DNA from: Clostridia bacterium
GTDB taxonomy: Bacteria; Bacillota; Clostridia; Oscillospirales; Acutalibacteraceae
Assembly (NCBI GenBank): GCA_017522205.1
Contig: JAFWZS010000060.1
Location: 1-52,329, forward strand
Length of the DNA stretch: 52,329 bases
Direction: 5' to 3'
The translations under genes were made by a program, and so were the position numbers. Shown in pieces: positions 24,956-32,805 of this stretch (within the stretch, counting starts at the first letter, position 1; every line of letters begins with the position of its first letter). Under the pieces are notes generated by a model. It had not been told where the DNA came from and ran no database searches. It saw only the letters and a list, made by a program, of their open reading frames with translations.

Positions 24956-25975
24956 TCAATAATTATTATCCACTGCCGTGCCTATGGCTCTGAGAAGTGA
25001 TTTTTCATTGGTTGAAGGCAGATCACAGCTGTAATGCCAGATCATAACTCCACCGAAGCCTTCATTTATTGCATAGTCGGTTTTATCTTCGATAACATCA
25101 GGGGTATTGAACCAGAAGTCCTTTCCGATATTTTCATCACGGTACCAGCCGTTTTCATCAAGCTCTGAGTAATAACTCACATAGTCATACCAGAAAGAAT
25201 CTCTGTCGGAGGGGCGTGCATAAAACGGCAGACCGAAATTGACTTTTTCCAAGGGAATGTTGGCATCCCAGATTTTCTTTGAAAGCATTTTTGCTGTTTC
25301 AGCCGTGGAGTGCTTACCTTCTTCGTCATACATATCGTAAAGCATAAATTCAATGGTATCCACTGCAGCTACAGCAGCTGTTGAGAGATTTAAATTCCAG
25401 TCACTTATTGCAACACCTAAGGTGCGTTTTTCACCGAGCCACGCTCTGAGTGATACAAGGAAATTATTGAAATTGAACCATGCAAAATTGTTAATGGGGT
25501 ATTCATAGTCAAAATGAATGCCGTCAAAACCGTACTTGTCAATTACATCCACAATTCTCTTTTCAAAGCCGGGGCTCATAAACGCTTTGTTGTGTTCTTT
25601 GCCTAATCCTTCCATCTGCTCATACCAATCGGTTGAACTGCCGGTATACCCCGGTCCGAGAAGATTGAGGGTTATTTTTATGTCTCTTTCTCCGATCACC
25701 TTGCGGAGATTTGAAAGTGCTTTTACAAGAATATCTTCCTGAACAGTTATTTTACCCTTTGAATCAAAGGTTGCACAGCCGAAAATAATGACATCGGTTA
25801 TAATGTCAAAATCCTCAGTGCAAATACTTGCCTCATTCTGAATTCGGTCTGCAATAACATACGAGGTGACTCTGAAATTTTCTACCTTTGTTTTCTCAAC
25901 AGGCTTATCTATACCGAAAAAGCCCGTTATAAGGTTAATAACAGCCATAATATACGCAACTATTCTCTCTATCAT
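24956..25975 (-). CDS. glycoside hydrolase family 18-like protein
   Basis: 339 residues. The N-terminus (residues 1-22) is a hydrophobic segment, a signal peptide or anchor. The TIM-barrel core has the GH18 strand-4 signature as FDGIHFDYEYP: in DxxDxDxE the second Asp is His, while the last Asp and the catalytic Glu are kept. Other GH18-like elements are YVIAD at strand 1, FGLPFYARP and GGVMIWHYSCD near the end. Expected activity is on N-acetylglucosamine-containing polymers such as chitin oligomers, N-glycans or peptidoglycan. AAAGGAG precedes the start and the gene begins 14 bases after rpiB, so it rides on the tsaE-tsaB-rpiB transcript. Confidence 0.82.
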   Translation of the reverse strand: MIERIVAYIMAVINLITGFFGIDKPVEKTKVENFRVTSYVIADRIQNEASICTEDFDIITDVIIFGCATFDSKGKITVQEDILVKALSNLRKVIGERDIKITLNLLGPGYTGSSTDWYEQMEGLGKEHNKAFMSPGFEKRIVDVIDKYGFDGIHFDYEYPINNFAWFNFNNFLVSLRAWLGEKRTLGVAISDWNLNLSTAAVAAVDTIEFMLYDMYDEEGKHSTAETAKMLSKKIWDANIPLEKVNFGLPFYARPSDRDSFWYDYVSYYSELDENGWYRDENIGKDFWFNTPDVIEDKTDYAINEGFGGVMIWHYSCDLPSTNEKSLLRAIGTAVDNNY

Positions 25976-25989
25976 GTTTTCTATCTCCT

Positions 25990-26439
25990 TTAAGCTTCAA
26001 ATGTTCCTGCTTCAATAGCCATAATCTGGTCAACACGTCTCTGATGTCTGCCGCCTTCAAACTCGGTGTTGAGGAAAACATCAACCATTTCAATTGCGAG
26101 ACCTGCACCAACAACACGTCCGCCAAGACAGAGAATGTTCGCATCGTTGTGAAGTCTTGTAAACTTTGCGCTGAAGTAGTCGCTGCAGCAAGCTGCACGG
26201 ACACCCTTCACCTTGTTTGCCGCCATTGAAATGCCGATACCTGTTCCGCAGCAGAGAATTGCTCTTGTGCTTTCGCCTGAAACTACACTTGTGCCAACCT
26301 TGTATGCAATTGCCGCATAGTCAACTGACTCTGAAGTGTATGTTCCGAAATCCTTGTACTCAATGCCCTTTTCGTCAAGGTACTTCTTGATTTCCTCTTT
26401 AAGTGCGTATCCGCCGTGGTCTGCTCCGATTGCTATCAT
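25990..26439 (-). CDS. rpiB: ribose-5-phosphate isomerase B
   Basis: 149 residues, standard for RpiB/LacAB. Motifs: N-terminal IGADHGGYALKE, catalytic Cys and anion hole in CCGTGIGISMAANK, and NILCLGGRVVG. It interconverts ribose-5-phosphate and ribulose-5-phosphate in the pentose phosphate pathway; an allose or galactose-6-phosphate isomerase role is possible for this family but the motifs favour RpiB. AAAAGGAG precedes the start. Third gene of a four-gene operon. Confidence 0.93.
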   Translation of the reverse strand: MIAIGADHGGYALKEEIKKYLDEKGIEYKDFGTYTSESVDYAAIAYKVGTSVVSGESTRAILCCGTGIGISMAANKVKGVRAACCSDYFSAKFTRLHNDANILCLGGRVVGAGLAIEMVDVFLNTEFEGGRHQRRVDQIMAIEAGTFEA

Positions 26440-26462
26440 ATTAATATCTCCTTTTAAATAAA

Positions 26463-27152
26463 TTATTTGTTATTAAGTCTGTTGTTCAGCTCTCTTTCTG
26501 CCTGAGGCAGTCTGAGATAAACGGGTAAAAGCTCCGAGCCGTCTATGGGTTCGGTTTCTTTTATTTTTTCCTCTGCAAGGAAAGCTACACTGCTTCCTCT
26601 CTGGAAACGGTTGCCTCTGCCTGCAATTTCATAGCCCAGCGCCTTATGGCAAAGCTCTGCACCGTCACCCACGAAAACGATTTTTCCGTCGTAATGCTCA
26701 AGCTTTTCCTTAAGGTCATCGATTTTTATGGCTTCATCATCTGAAAGCCTCGTCACCTTTTCACCCTCAACAAGGAAGATCCCACAGTAAACCTGATTGC
26801 ATCTTGCGTCCATTACGCTGACAGCAATACAATCCTCACCGAGAAGATTATAGGCTAAAGCTTCAAGGGTTGAAACAGGAATACACTTTTTTCCCGTTGA
26901 ATCGCAAAGCCCCTTGATTGCCGCAACACCGATTCTGATACCGGTAAAAGAACCGGGCCCTGCACTGCAGGCAAAAAGGTCGATGCTGTCGAGGGGTATC
27001 TCTGCGTTTTTCAAAGCAGAGTCAATCATGGGCAAAAGTGTTCTCGAATGGGTAAGTCCCGTGTTGGTGCTGCATTCGGAAAGGATTTTTCCGTTTTCCG
27101 TTACGGCAACTCCTGCACAGACGGCACTTGTATCCACCGCTAAAATTCTCAT
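26463..27152 (-). CDS. tsaB: tRNA threonylcarbamoyladenosine biosynthesis protein TsaB
   Basis: 229 residues with the ASKHA-fold start ILAVDTSAVCAGVAV, the SAGPGSFTGIRIGVAAIKGL signature and the STLEALAYN element. TsaB is the inactive partner that binds TsaD in making t6A at position 37 of ANN-decoding tRNAs. It overlaps tsaE by 4 bases (ATGA), typical of this operon; tsaD is not in the window. Confidence 0.95.
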   Translation of the reverse strand: MRILAVDTSAVCAGVAVTENGKILSECSTNTGLTHSRTLLPMIDSALKNAEIPLDSIDLFACSAGPGSFTGIRIGVAAIKGLCDSTGKKCIPVSTLEALAYNLLGEDCIAVSVMDARCNQVYCGIFLVEGEKVTRLSDDEAIKIDDLKEKLEHYDGKIVFVGDGAELCHKALGYEIAGRGNRFQRGSSVAFLAEEKIKETEPIDGSELLPVYLRLPQAERELNNRLNNK

Positions 27153-27577
27153 TCTATATCAAGTCCTTCAACTGTTATAATTCTGCTGTTTTCGTCTTCG
27201 CCTTTTTCTATGGTAACTCTCACCGTATTTTCAGGAAGAGCGTTTTCTATATTTTCACTCCACTCAACAGAAAGCACTGCGCCCATATCGAGATAATCGA
27301 AAAAGCCGCTTGAATAAAGGCTGTCCCAGGAGTCCACCTTGTACATATCAAAATGCACCAAGGGAGGGTTTCCCCCGTAATCGTTGACGATTGCAAAGGT
27401 GGGGCTTGAAACATGACAGTCAATGCCCATACCTCTTGCAAGACCGCGCGTAAAGGCGGTTTTACCCATACCGAGGCCGCCAAAAAAAGCAATACAGGTG
27501 CCGGGAGTAACAACCTTGCCGATTTTCTCTGCAAAGCTTTCAGTTTCTTCAACGCTGTTTGAATTGAAAACTGTCAT
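27149..27577 (-). CDS. tsaE: tRNA threonylcarbamoyladenosine biosynthesis ATPase TsaE
   Basis: 142 residues. Walker A is GGLGMGKTAFTRGLARG (about 34-50), followed by VSSPTFAIVNDY and HFDMYKV (Walker B-like region), then SVEWSENI. TsaE hydrolyses ATP to drive the TsaB-TsaD complex. AGGTGAGG precedes the start. It is the first gene of the tsaE-tsaB-rpiB-GH18 operon, immediately below a palindromic intergenic repeat. Confidence 0.95.
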   Translation of the reverse strand: MTVFNSNSVEETESFAEKIGKVVTPGTCIAFFGGLGMGKTAFTRGLARGMGIDCHVSSPTFAIVNDYGGNPPLVHFDMYKVDSWDSLYSSGFFDYLDMGAVLSVEWSENIENALPENTVRVTIEKGEDENSRIITVEGLDIE

Positions 27578-27596
27578 ACCCTCACCTGCTTTCGTT

Positions 27597-27704
27597 GTTT
27601 TACTCCCTCAGTCACTTTGTGACAGCTCCCTCAAAGAAGGAGCCGCAAAAGCCTTCCTCTTTGAGGAAGGTGGCACAGCAACGCTGTGACGGATGGAGTT
27701 TTAC
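27597..27704. repeat. long imperfect palindromic intergenic repeat
   Basis: The ends read TTTTACTCCCTC (left) and GGATGGAGTTTTAC (right), roughly inverted. Inside are sub-palindromes GTCACTTTGTGAC, CTCCCTCAAAGAAGGAG, CCTTCCTCTTTGAGGAAGG and CAGCAACGCTG. The RNA would fold into several adjacent hairpins. No coding potential. Same style as the element at 16246, suggesting a family of short palindromic, perhaps MITE-like repeats. It sits at the 5' side of tsaE and may affect its transcript. Confidence 0.6.
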
Positions 27705-27822
27705 ATAGATTTTATTATATCAACTACTCTTTTCTTTGTCAACCAAGAATGACTACCTTTTGAATGGCAAAAGGCAGAGTTTGCTCCCTACCTTCGGTTG
27801 TTGTTTTGTGATTTGAGTTTAT

Positions 27823-28266
27823 TTAAATAACAATACCATCATTTGCATCTTTTGAAAGTTTTGCTTTATATTCGTACCAAAACACAAAAGAGGCTATTGC
27901 CAAAAATACTCCCATTAAAATAAATGCGAAAAACAAATAATCATAATGGAAATCATATAACAAATACGATATTAATATGAAAATCCCGGAAAATGACTTC
28001 GTCACTTTTTGCAGTATACACAACTTATATGTACTGCTTCCCTTTTTGTTTATTGCATCTTTGTTTATGATTAAAACATCACAAACCAAGCATACAATGA
28101 CGGTTAGTATATAAAATGCCAGTACAACTGTTTTCATAATTATGATATTATTTTTTTCCATATCACAACAGTAATAAACAATCATCGACAGTATCGCCAT
28201 TATGACTGAACTATTATAAAATGCATTGCTCATTTTCTTTATTCTCTTTATTCTGCAATCTGTCAT
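27823..28266 (-). CDS. small hypothetical membrane protein
   Basis: 147 residues. The start at 28266 (MTDCRIKR) is preferred because AGGAGAAA precedes it. Four hydrophobic segments (about 20-37, 46-65, 95-110 and 113-133) suggest a four-helix membrane protein with short loops. No motif recognised. It is richer in A+T and in Ile, Tyr and Lys than its neighbours, which may mean recent acquisition. It is flanked by non-coding repeats and stands alone. Confidence 0.6.
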   Translation of the reverse strand: MTDCRIKRIKKMSNAFYNSSVIMAILSMIVYYCCDMEKNNIIIMKTVVLAFYILTVIVCLVCDVLIINKDAINKKGSSTYKLCILQKVTKSFSGIFILISYLLYDFHYDYLFFAFILMGVFLAIASFVFWYEYKAKLSKDANDGIVI

Positions 28267-28386
28267 TTGATTTCTCCTACTTTCCATATCTTGTTAAAAG
28301 GCTTATTCGTCTTCAATCTCTTTATTTTCTTTCATTATACCAACGGCACTTTTCATTGTCAACTGAGAATCTGTAGTCTTTCCCTC

Positions 28387-28415
28387 TTGAATTTTTTGCA
28401 CCTTTCTAATATAAT
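28387..28415 (+). promoter_or_regulatory. promoter of the RodA/FtsW gene
   Basis: TTGAAT (28387-28392), 17 bases, TATAAT (28410-28415). The -10 lies in the loop of an inverted repeat CTTTCTA / TAGAAAG (about 28402-28422), which may be an operator. Confidence 0.65.
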
Positions 28416-28445
28416 ATAGAAAGACAAATTCAGGATGTGATATTT

Positions 28446-29624
28446 TTGAAATTGAAGATAAATCTTAAAGATATAAAAAAGGCCCTTAAAGGCACTGACC
28501 TGCTGCTTCTTATGCTTACCCTTGCTCTTTCAATTTTCGGAACAATAATGGTAAGCAGTACAACCCTCGATGCAGAAGCAGGAGTGCTTCTTTCACGAGA
28601 CAGTAAGGTTATGATTCTTGCGGCAATTCTCGGTCTTACTGCCGCTATGATAATTTCCGCAATCGACTACGATATTATTCTGAAGCTGTGGCCCGTGGTG
28701 GGTGCAGCATCAGTAATGCTGATGCTTCTTCTGTTTCCTTTCGGTGTTTCGCCCGATGCCCGTTCAGACGCTTTTTCCTGGTTCAGAATCGGCTCACTTT
28801 ACTTTCAGCCCTCGGAAATTGTAAAAATAGGCTTTATTATCACCTTTGCATTTCACTTAAGCAAGGTGAAGAACAACATTTCAGACATCAAGCACGTTTT
28901 TCTTCTCTGTATGCACGCGGCAGTTCCCATTCTTCTCGTTATTGCAACGGGTGACATGGGCTCGGCACTTATCTTTATGTGTATGTTTATAGGTATGATG
29001 TTCGCCGCAGGGCTTAACTGGATTTACTTCCCTGCCGGTGCACTTCTTGTTACCGTTGCTTCACCCGTAATCTGGTTCAAGGTTTTTGACGATATTCAGC
29101 GTAACCGTATTCTTGCTCTGTTTAACCCTGAAGAATACACCAACGAAATCTATCAGCAGAATCAGGCTCTTGCCGCCATAAAGGAAGGCGGACTTTTCGG
29201 CTCGGGACTTTTTAACGGACAGTACACACAGACACCCAACGCTATTCCCGAAGTGCAGAACGATATGATTTTCTCGGCAATATGCGAGGAAACGGGCTTT
29301 TTAGGCGCACTTATCCTTATTGCACTTTTCATTCTTCTTTCGGTGAAAATCGTTGCCGTCGGCAAACGCTCAAAGAACTTTGCCGCACTTATGATTTGCT
29401 ACGGTGTTATGTTTATGATTATTTCTCAGGCGGCTATCAATATCGGTATGTGTACCCGTCTTCTCCCCGTTATCGGCATCACGCTTCCCTTTATCAGCGC
29501 CGGCGGTTCTTCAACGGTTTGCCTCTTCCTTGCAATTGGCTTGATACTTAGCATTTACCGTTCCTCTGATGAGATAAAATATGAGGACTTCCGTTTCAGC
29601 AGAATGGCAAGAGAGCTTAATTGA
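28446..29624 (+). CDS. SEDS family peptidoglycan glycosyltransferase, RodA/FtsW type
   Basis: 392 residues from a TTG at 28446. AGGATG (28432-28437) is well spaced for that TTG but overlaps a possible GTG start at 28437. About ten membrane segments. SEDS signatures: QPSEIVKIGFI (about 120), RNRILALFNPE (the large loop, about 220), VQNDMIFSAICEETGFLGA (about 275) and GITLPFISAGGSS (about 345). These proteins polymerise lipid II glycan strands with a partner class B penicillin-binding protein, which is not nearby. RodA (elongation) versus FtsW (division) cannot be fixed; spore-specific SpoVE is also possible. Confidence 0.88.
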   Translation: MKLKINLKDIKKALKGTDLLLLMLTLALSIFGTIMVSSTTLDAEAGVLLSRDSKVMILAAILGLTAAMIISAIDYDIILKLWPVVGAASVMLMLLLFPFGVSPDARSDAFSWFRIGSLYFQPSEIVKIGFIITFAFHLSKVKNNISDIKHVFLLCMHAAVPILLVIATGDMGSALIFMCMFIGMMFAAGLNWIYFPAGALLVTVASPVIWFKVFDDIQRNRILALFNPEEYTNEIYQQNQALAAIKEGGLFGSGLFNGQYTQTPNAIPEVQNDMIFSAICEETGFLGALILIALFILLSVKIVAVGKRSKNFAALMICYGVMFMIISQAAINIGMCTRLLPVIGITLPFISAGGSSTVCLFLAIGLILSIYRSSDEIKYEDFRFSRMARELN

Positions 29625-29644
29625 AGTTTAAATAAAAAATCAAA

Positions 29645-29686
29645 GGCAGAGATTTGCTTATGAGTAATCTCTGCCGTGTTTGTTTT
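29645..29686 (+). terminator. RodA/FtsW terminator, copy 1 of a twin hairpin
   Basis: GGCAGAGATT (29645-29654) / AATCTCTGCC (29666-29675) followed by GTGTTTGTTTT. A near copy occurs at 30148-30192. Confidence 0.8.
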
Positions 29687-30147
29687 ATGGCTTTACACTT
29701 CTCACAAGTATTATTGAGATGCATCATCGGGAAATCTCTTGCCTTTCCGCTCAAGCCGCAAGGCTTTTACTTTTGTCGGTTGTGACAAAAGTAAACAAAA
29801 ACACGCTTTACTCCACACCATTCCGAAGCCACAAAATTGTCGCCGCAATTTGTTAAACTGATTTCTTGGTTCTCCCTTTCTGCTCACCTTTTCTGCAATC
29901 GGCAAGATTTTACCTATCGACAATTTTGAAGTTCTGTTGCTCAGAATAACGGTAACAGGGTGCTTTATAGATTCAAGCTCAGGCAGGCTTGTTAAATGAG
30001 TCCGCTATATTGCTATGTACTCGCAGTCAAGCTCTCGTCTGCTTTATCTCTTTCCCTCTCTCGTATATTCGCCCCGACATTCGCTGACCGCTATATTTTA
30101 CCTTTTTTGCCAACGGGTAAGGGCATTGAGCTTTCGGCAAAATTAAT
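29687..30147. repeat. non-coding block between twin hairpins, probable repetitive element
   Basis: About 460 bases without a credible gene. It has an internal hairpin ACTTTTGTC / GACAAAAGT (about 29768-29792), C/T-rich stretches and no ribosome sites with long frames. The block is bounded by two almost identical hairpins (29645 and 30148) sharing stem and trailing GTTTGTTT. This looks like an insertion of a non-autonomous element or repeat into or beside a terminator, duplicating it. Confidence 0.45.
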
Positions 30148-30192
30148 GGCAGAGATTCGCTTTTATGCGTAATCTCTGCCATGTTTGTTTAT
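30148..30192. terminator. twin hairpin, copy 2
   Basis: GGCAGAGATT (30148-30157) / AATCTCTGCC (30171-30180) followed by ATGTTTGTTTATT. On the minus strand it can end the GNAT operon, whose last stop is at 30215. Confidence 0.65.
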
Positions 30193-30214
30193 TGTGCAAT
30201 TTTCCAAAAGACAA

Positions 30215-30709
30215 TCAGAGTTTTTCATACCATTTTTTCAAATCTGATTTTTCACCTTTGAAGTGATATGAATGACCGTTCTTATTGAGTCCTATTCCGG
30301 AAAGACCGAATTTTCTCAACATACCAATTGATCTGATGTTACTTATGTTAGCATAGGCTTCAACAAATTCAATATCCGTTTTAATATTTGAATCCACAAA
30401 ACTGTACAACTCTCTTACAATTCCTTTACCCTGATACTCAGATTTAATCTGAATTTCTTCCATCATAAGAGTATCTGTATTTATGTTATACTGAAAATAG
30501 CCGATTATTTTTTCGTTGTCTTTTATCAGAATTATCTGTCTTTCAGCTCTTTGCAAGCCACTTCTCATAGCTTCATACCAACATTTATAATCCTCTTCTC
30601 TGCTGTTGTCAGTAGGAGCTATGGCAGTCATATTGTCTGCAAGGATGTTAAAAATTTCGTTTGATATAGCTGAAAAGTCCTTTTTGTTTAAGTATTCAAA
30701 AGTAATCAT
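30215..30709 (-). CDS. GNAT family N-acetyltransferase
   Basis: 164 residues. The core GNAT strands are visible: IIGYFQYNI (beta 4), MMEEIQIKSEYQGKGIVREL (motif A; the loop that binds the acetyl-CoA pyrophosphate is QGKGI), and VEAYANISNIRSIGMLRKFG (motif B). The acceptor substrate is unknown. It is the last gene of the group beginning with the kinase at 32711, 21 bases after the radical SAM gene, with a weak ribosome site. Confidence 0.8.
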   Translation of the reverse strand: MITFEYLNKKDFSAISNEIFNILADNMTAIAPTDNSREEDYKCWYEAMRSGLQRAERQIILIKDNEKIIGYFQYNINTDTLMMEEIQIKSEYQGKGIVRELYSFVDSNIKTDIEFVEAYANISNIRSIGMLRKFGLSGIGLNKNGHSYHFKGEKSDLKKWYEKL

Positions 30710-30730
30710 ATTTATTTGTCAAGCTCTTAT

Positions 30731-31336
30731 TTACCTGTCATATTTTCTGCAAAGGAAGTCTGCACCGATGCTGTCGGCAATTTCCTTTGCCTTTTTTATT
30801 TTCTCTTCTCCGATTACGTCAACTACGGAAAGTCTCGTTTCCACGCCCTCATTTACGCAGTACCTTGCAAATTTCAGCATAGCTTCATAGGCTTTTCCCG
30901 GATAGATATTCCGTGTGATTTTGTCGTACTCTTCACTTGAAACGTCATTGAGGGAAATTGAAACAGAATCAAAATGAGCGCAGATTTCCTTCACCGTTTC
31001 TCTTTCATTGATCAGGTCGGAAAGTCCGTTGGTGTTAAGTCTCAGCTTAATTTCTGGGAATTTTTCTTTAAGATACTCTGCTGACTTTATGAGATTATCC
31101 AAAGCGTTGGTTGGTTCACCATAGCCGCAGAAAACTGCCGTATCCTTGCCGCCAAAATCAAAGCGGTCAATAGCATCTTTAATTTCTTCTGTTGTAGGCT
31201 CAGTTTCGTGAAAAAGGTTTTCTGCTTCACCGATTGCATCTGCCTTGTCCCTTATGCAGAAAACGCATCTGCAGGGGCATTTGTTGGTTATGTTTAAATA
31301 AACCGAGTTATGATAAGTGTAAATTATGTCTGCCAT
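30731..31336 (-). CDS. radical SAM protein, TatD-linked type
   Basis: 201 residues. The 4Fe-4S/SAM motif is NKCPCRCVFCIRDK (CxxxCxxC, about 18-26). GYGEPTNALDNLI gives the SAM-binding GxGEP strand, and LNTNGL and SISLNDVSSEEY follow. The opening TYHNSVYLNITNKCPCRC fits the family of short radical SAM proteins usually encoded beside TatD nucleases, whose reaction is unknown. No TatD gene is adjacent here. It starts 2 bases after the ECF S component, implying coupled translation. Confidence 0.8.
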   Translation of the reverse strand: MADIIYTYHNSVYLNITNKCPCRCVFCIRDKADAIGEAENLFHETEPTTEEIKDAIDRFDFGGKDTAVFCGYGEPTNALDNLIKSAEYLKEKFPEIKLRLNTNGLSDLINERETVKEICAHFDSVSISLNDVSSEEYDKITRNIYPGKAYEAMLKFARYCVNEGVETRLSVVDVIGEEKIKKAKEIADSIGADFLCRKYDR

Positions 31337-31338
31337 TT

Positions 31339-31866
31339 TCAGTTACCCATAAACCTTTCAATTTTTGCTTTTTCAAGAGCTTTGCCCATAAGCACGAAGA
31401 TTACTCCGCTGCCCATAGCCTGAACCATACTGAAGGGTACGCTTGTAAGCGCCGTCGGAAAAGAATACATCAGACTTTCTGCCAGAAGATAACCGAATAC
31501 AGTAATCAGTGCCGACACAACCGTCATAGTCACCGTATAGGCATTTACGATTTTAAAGCAACCCTTTTTCTTTATGTAGTATCGCGTGGCAAGAACAAAG
31601 GGCAGACAGTTAAGCGCTTTGATTATTGCCGTAGGCACTGCCCATACTGCAACACCTGCCATTATGTCAGCAAGTGCTCCGCCTATTGCTGCAGATATTA
31701 TACCAAAAGGCCCTACAATACAGCCTGCGAGATAAATTACGGAATCACCGAAATGGAGATAGCCGTTGTTGATTCCTGTGGGGATTTTTATAAACGCAGT
31801 AAAAACTGCAATAAGTGCTGCCATCAGCCCCGTAAGGCAGACTTTAAACAGATTAGAATTCTTCAT
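31339..31866 (-). CDS. ECF transporter S component, possibly for a B6 vitamer
   Basis: 175 residues with five to six membrane segments. The typical S-component element GYLHFGDSVIYLAGCIVG and the following GGALADIMAG and WAVPTAIIKAL are present. S components bind a vitamin and hand it to a shared EcfT-ATPase module, which is not in the window. It overlaps the pyridoxamine-type kinase gene (TAATG), so its substrate is likely pyridoxine, pyridoxal or pyridoxamine (inference from context). Confidence 0.8.
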   Translation of the reverse strand: MKNSNLFKVCLTGLMAALIAVFTAFIKIPTGINNGYLHFGDSVIYLAGCIVGPFGIISAAIGGALADIMAGVAVWAVPTAIIKALNCLPFVLATRYYIKKKGCFKIVNAYTVTMTVVSALITVFGYLLAESLMYSFPTALTSVPFSMVQAMGSGVIFVLMGKALEKAKIERFMGN

Positions 31867-32711
31867 TATAAGTCACCTAATTCTCTGAGATACCTTTCAA
31901 AATGCACACCGTCCATACGGTTATATGCTCCCTTTGTATCTTTGATGGTTTCTTCAATAGATTTACAAATAAATTCCGAAGCCTGCTTCACCGCTTCGTT
32001 TACGGGTACACCTTTAATGTACTGTGCCGTTACAAAAGATGCAAGTATATCCCCCGTACCTGAGAAGCTTCCGCCGTAATGGGGTGTTACGATTACATCG
32101 AATTTTCCGCCGTCGTAAACTGCGTTCGCAACCTTGTTTTCACCGAGGTGTATTCCGCTTGTCACAACAATTTTTTCCTTGTCCTTATTCTGAAGCAAAG
32201 ACATTTCTCTGATCGCCTGAAGAAACTCGGCTTCAGGAAGTGCAAGTATTTCATTATAGTTTCTTTCTGAAAGAATACAAAGCTCAGTAAGGTTAGGCGT
32301 GATTATATCTGCCCTTTCTGCAAGACTGATAATCGCCTTTACACTTTCTTCGTCATAGCACTTATAGATTTCACCGTCATCAGCCATAACAGGGTCAACG
32401 GCAACAACCGTATTCTCTTTTCCGAAGGTGTCAATCAGCTTGTGGATGATTTTGCCCTGCTTGCCGTTGGCAATAAAGCCTGTAAGTATTCCGTCAAAAT
32501 CTGCATTCAGCTTTTTCCATTCTTCAATGCAGGGCTCCATATCGTCAGTACAGTCTCTGCAATAAAAGCTGTCATAGCCCGTCTGGTTGGAGAATACGCC
32601 CGTAACCAGCGGACAGCATTGCACGCCGAGTGAAGCCATTATAGGTATTGAAACTGCAAGGGAACATTTTCCGAAGCCGGAAATGTCATTTACTGCAGCA
32701 ATTTTTTTCAT
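31866..32711 (-). CDS. pyridoxamine/pyridoxal kinase family (PfkB-like)
   Basis: 281 residues. The start at 32711 (MKKIAAVND) is chosen because AAGGTGAT sits just before it; a second ATG is 6 bases upstream. Motifs: VNDISGFGKCSLAVSIPIM, TGVFSNQTGYDSF, VDPVMADDGEIY, ITPNLTEL and the C-terminal anion hole GGSFSGTGDILASF with the catalytic Asp. It phosphorylates a B6 vitamer to trap it in the cell. ThiD (HMP kinase) is a related alternative, but the local motifs and the coupled S component favour B6. Confidence 0.85.
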   Translation of the reverse strand: MKKIAAVNDISGFGKCSLAVSIPIMASLGVQCCPLVTGVFSNQTGYDSFYCRDCTDDMEPCIEEWKKLNADFDGILTGFIANGKQGKIIHKLIDTFGKENTVVAVDPVMADDGEIYKCYDEESVKAIISLAERADIITPNLTELCILSERNYNEILALPEAEFLQAIREMSLLQNKDKEKIVVTSGIHLGENKVANAVYDGGKFDVIVTPHYGGSFSGTGDILASFVTAQYIKGVPVNEAVKQASEFICKSIEETIKDTKGAYNRMDGVHFERYLRELGDL

Positions 32712-32805
32712 TTTCATCACCTTAAAAGTACCGTAAAAATTCACAGGGAACAACACTCTCTGCCGTCCCCTGTCCACCTTAAATTTTTAAATCATCAAGT
32801 AATTA

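Noticed and set aside
29702..29923. 70-codon minus strand frame in the intergenic block
   Set aside because: No ribosome site and biased composition typical of the repeat; treated as non-coding.
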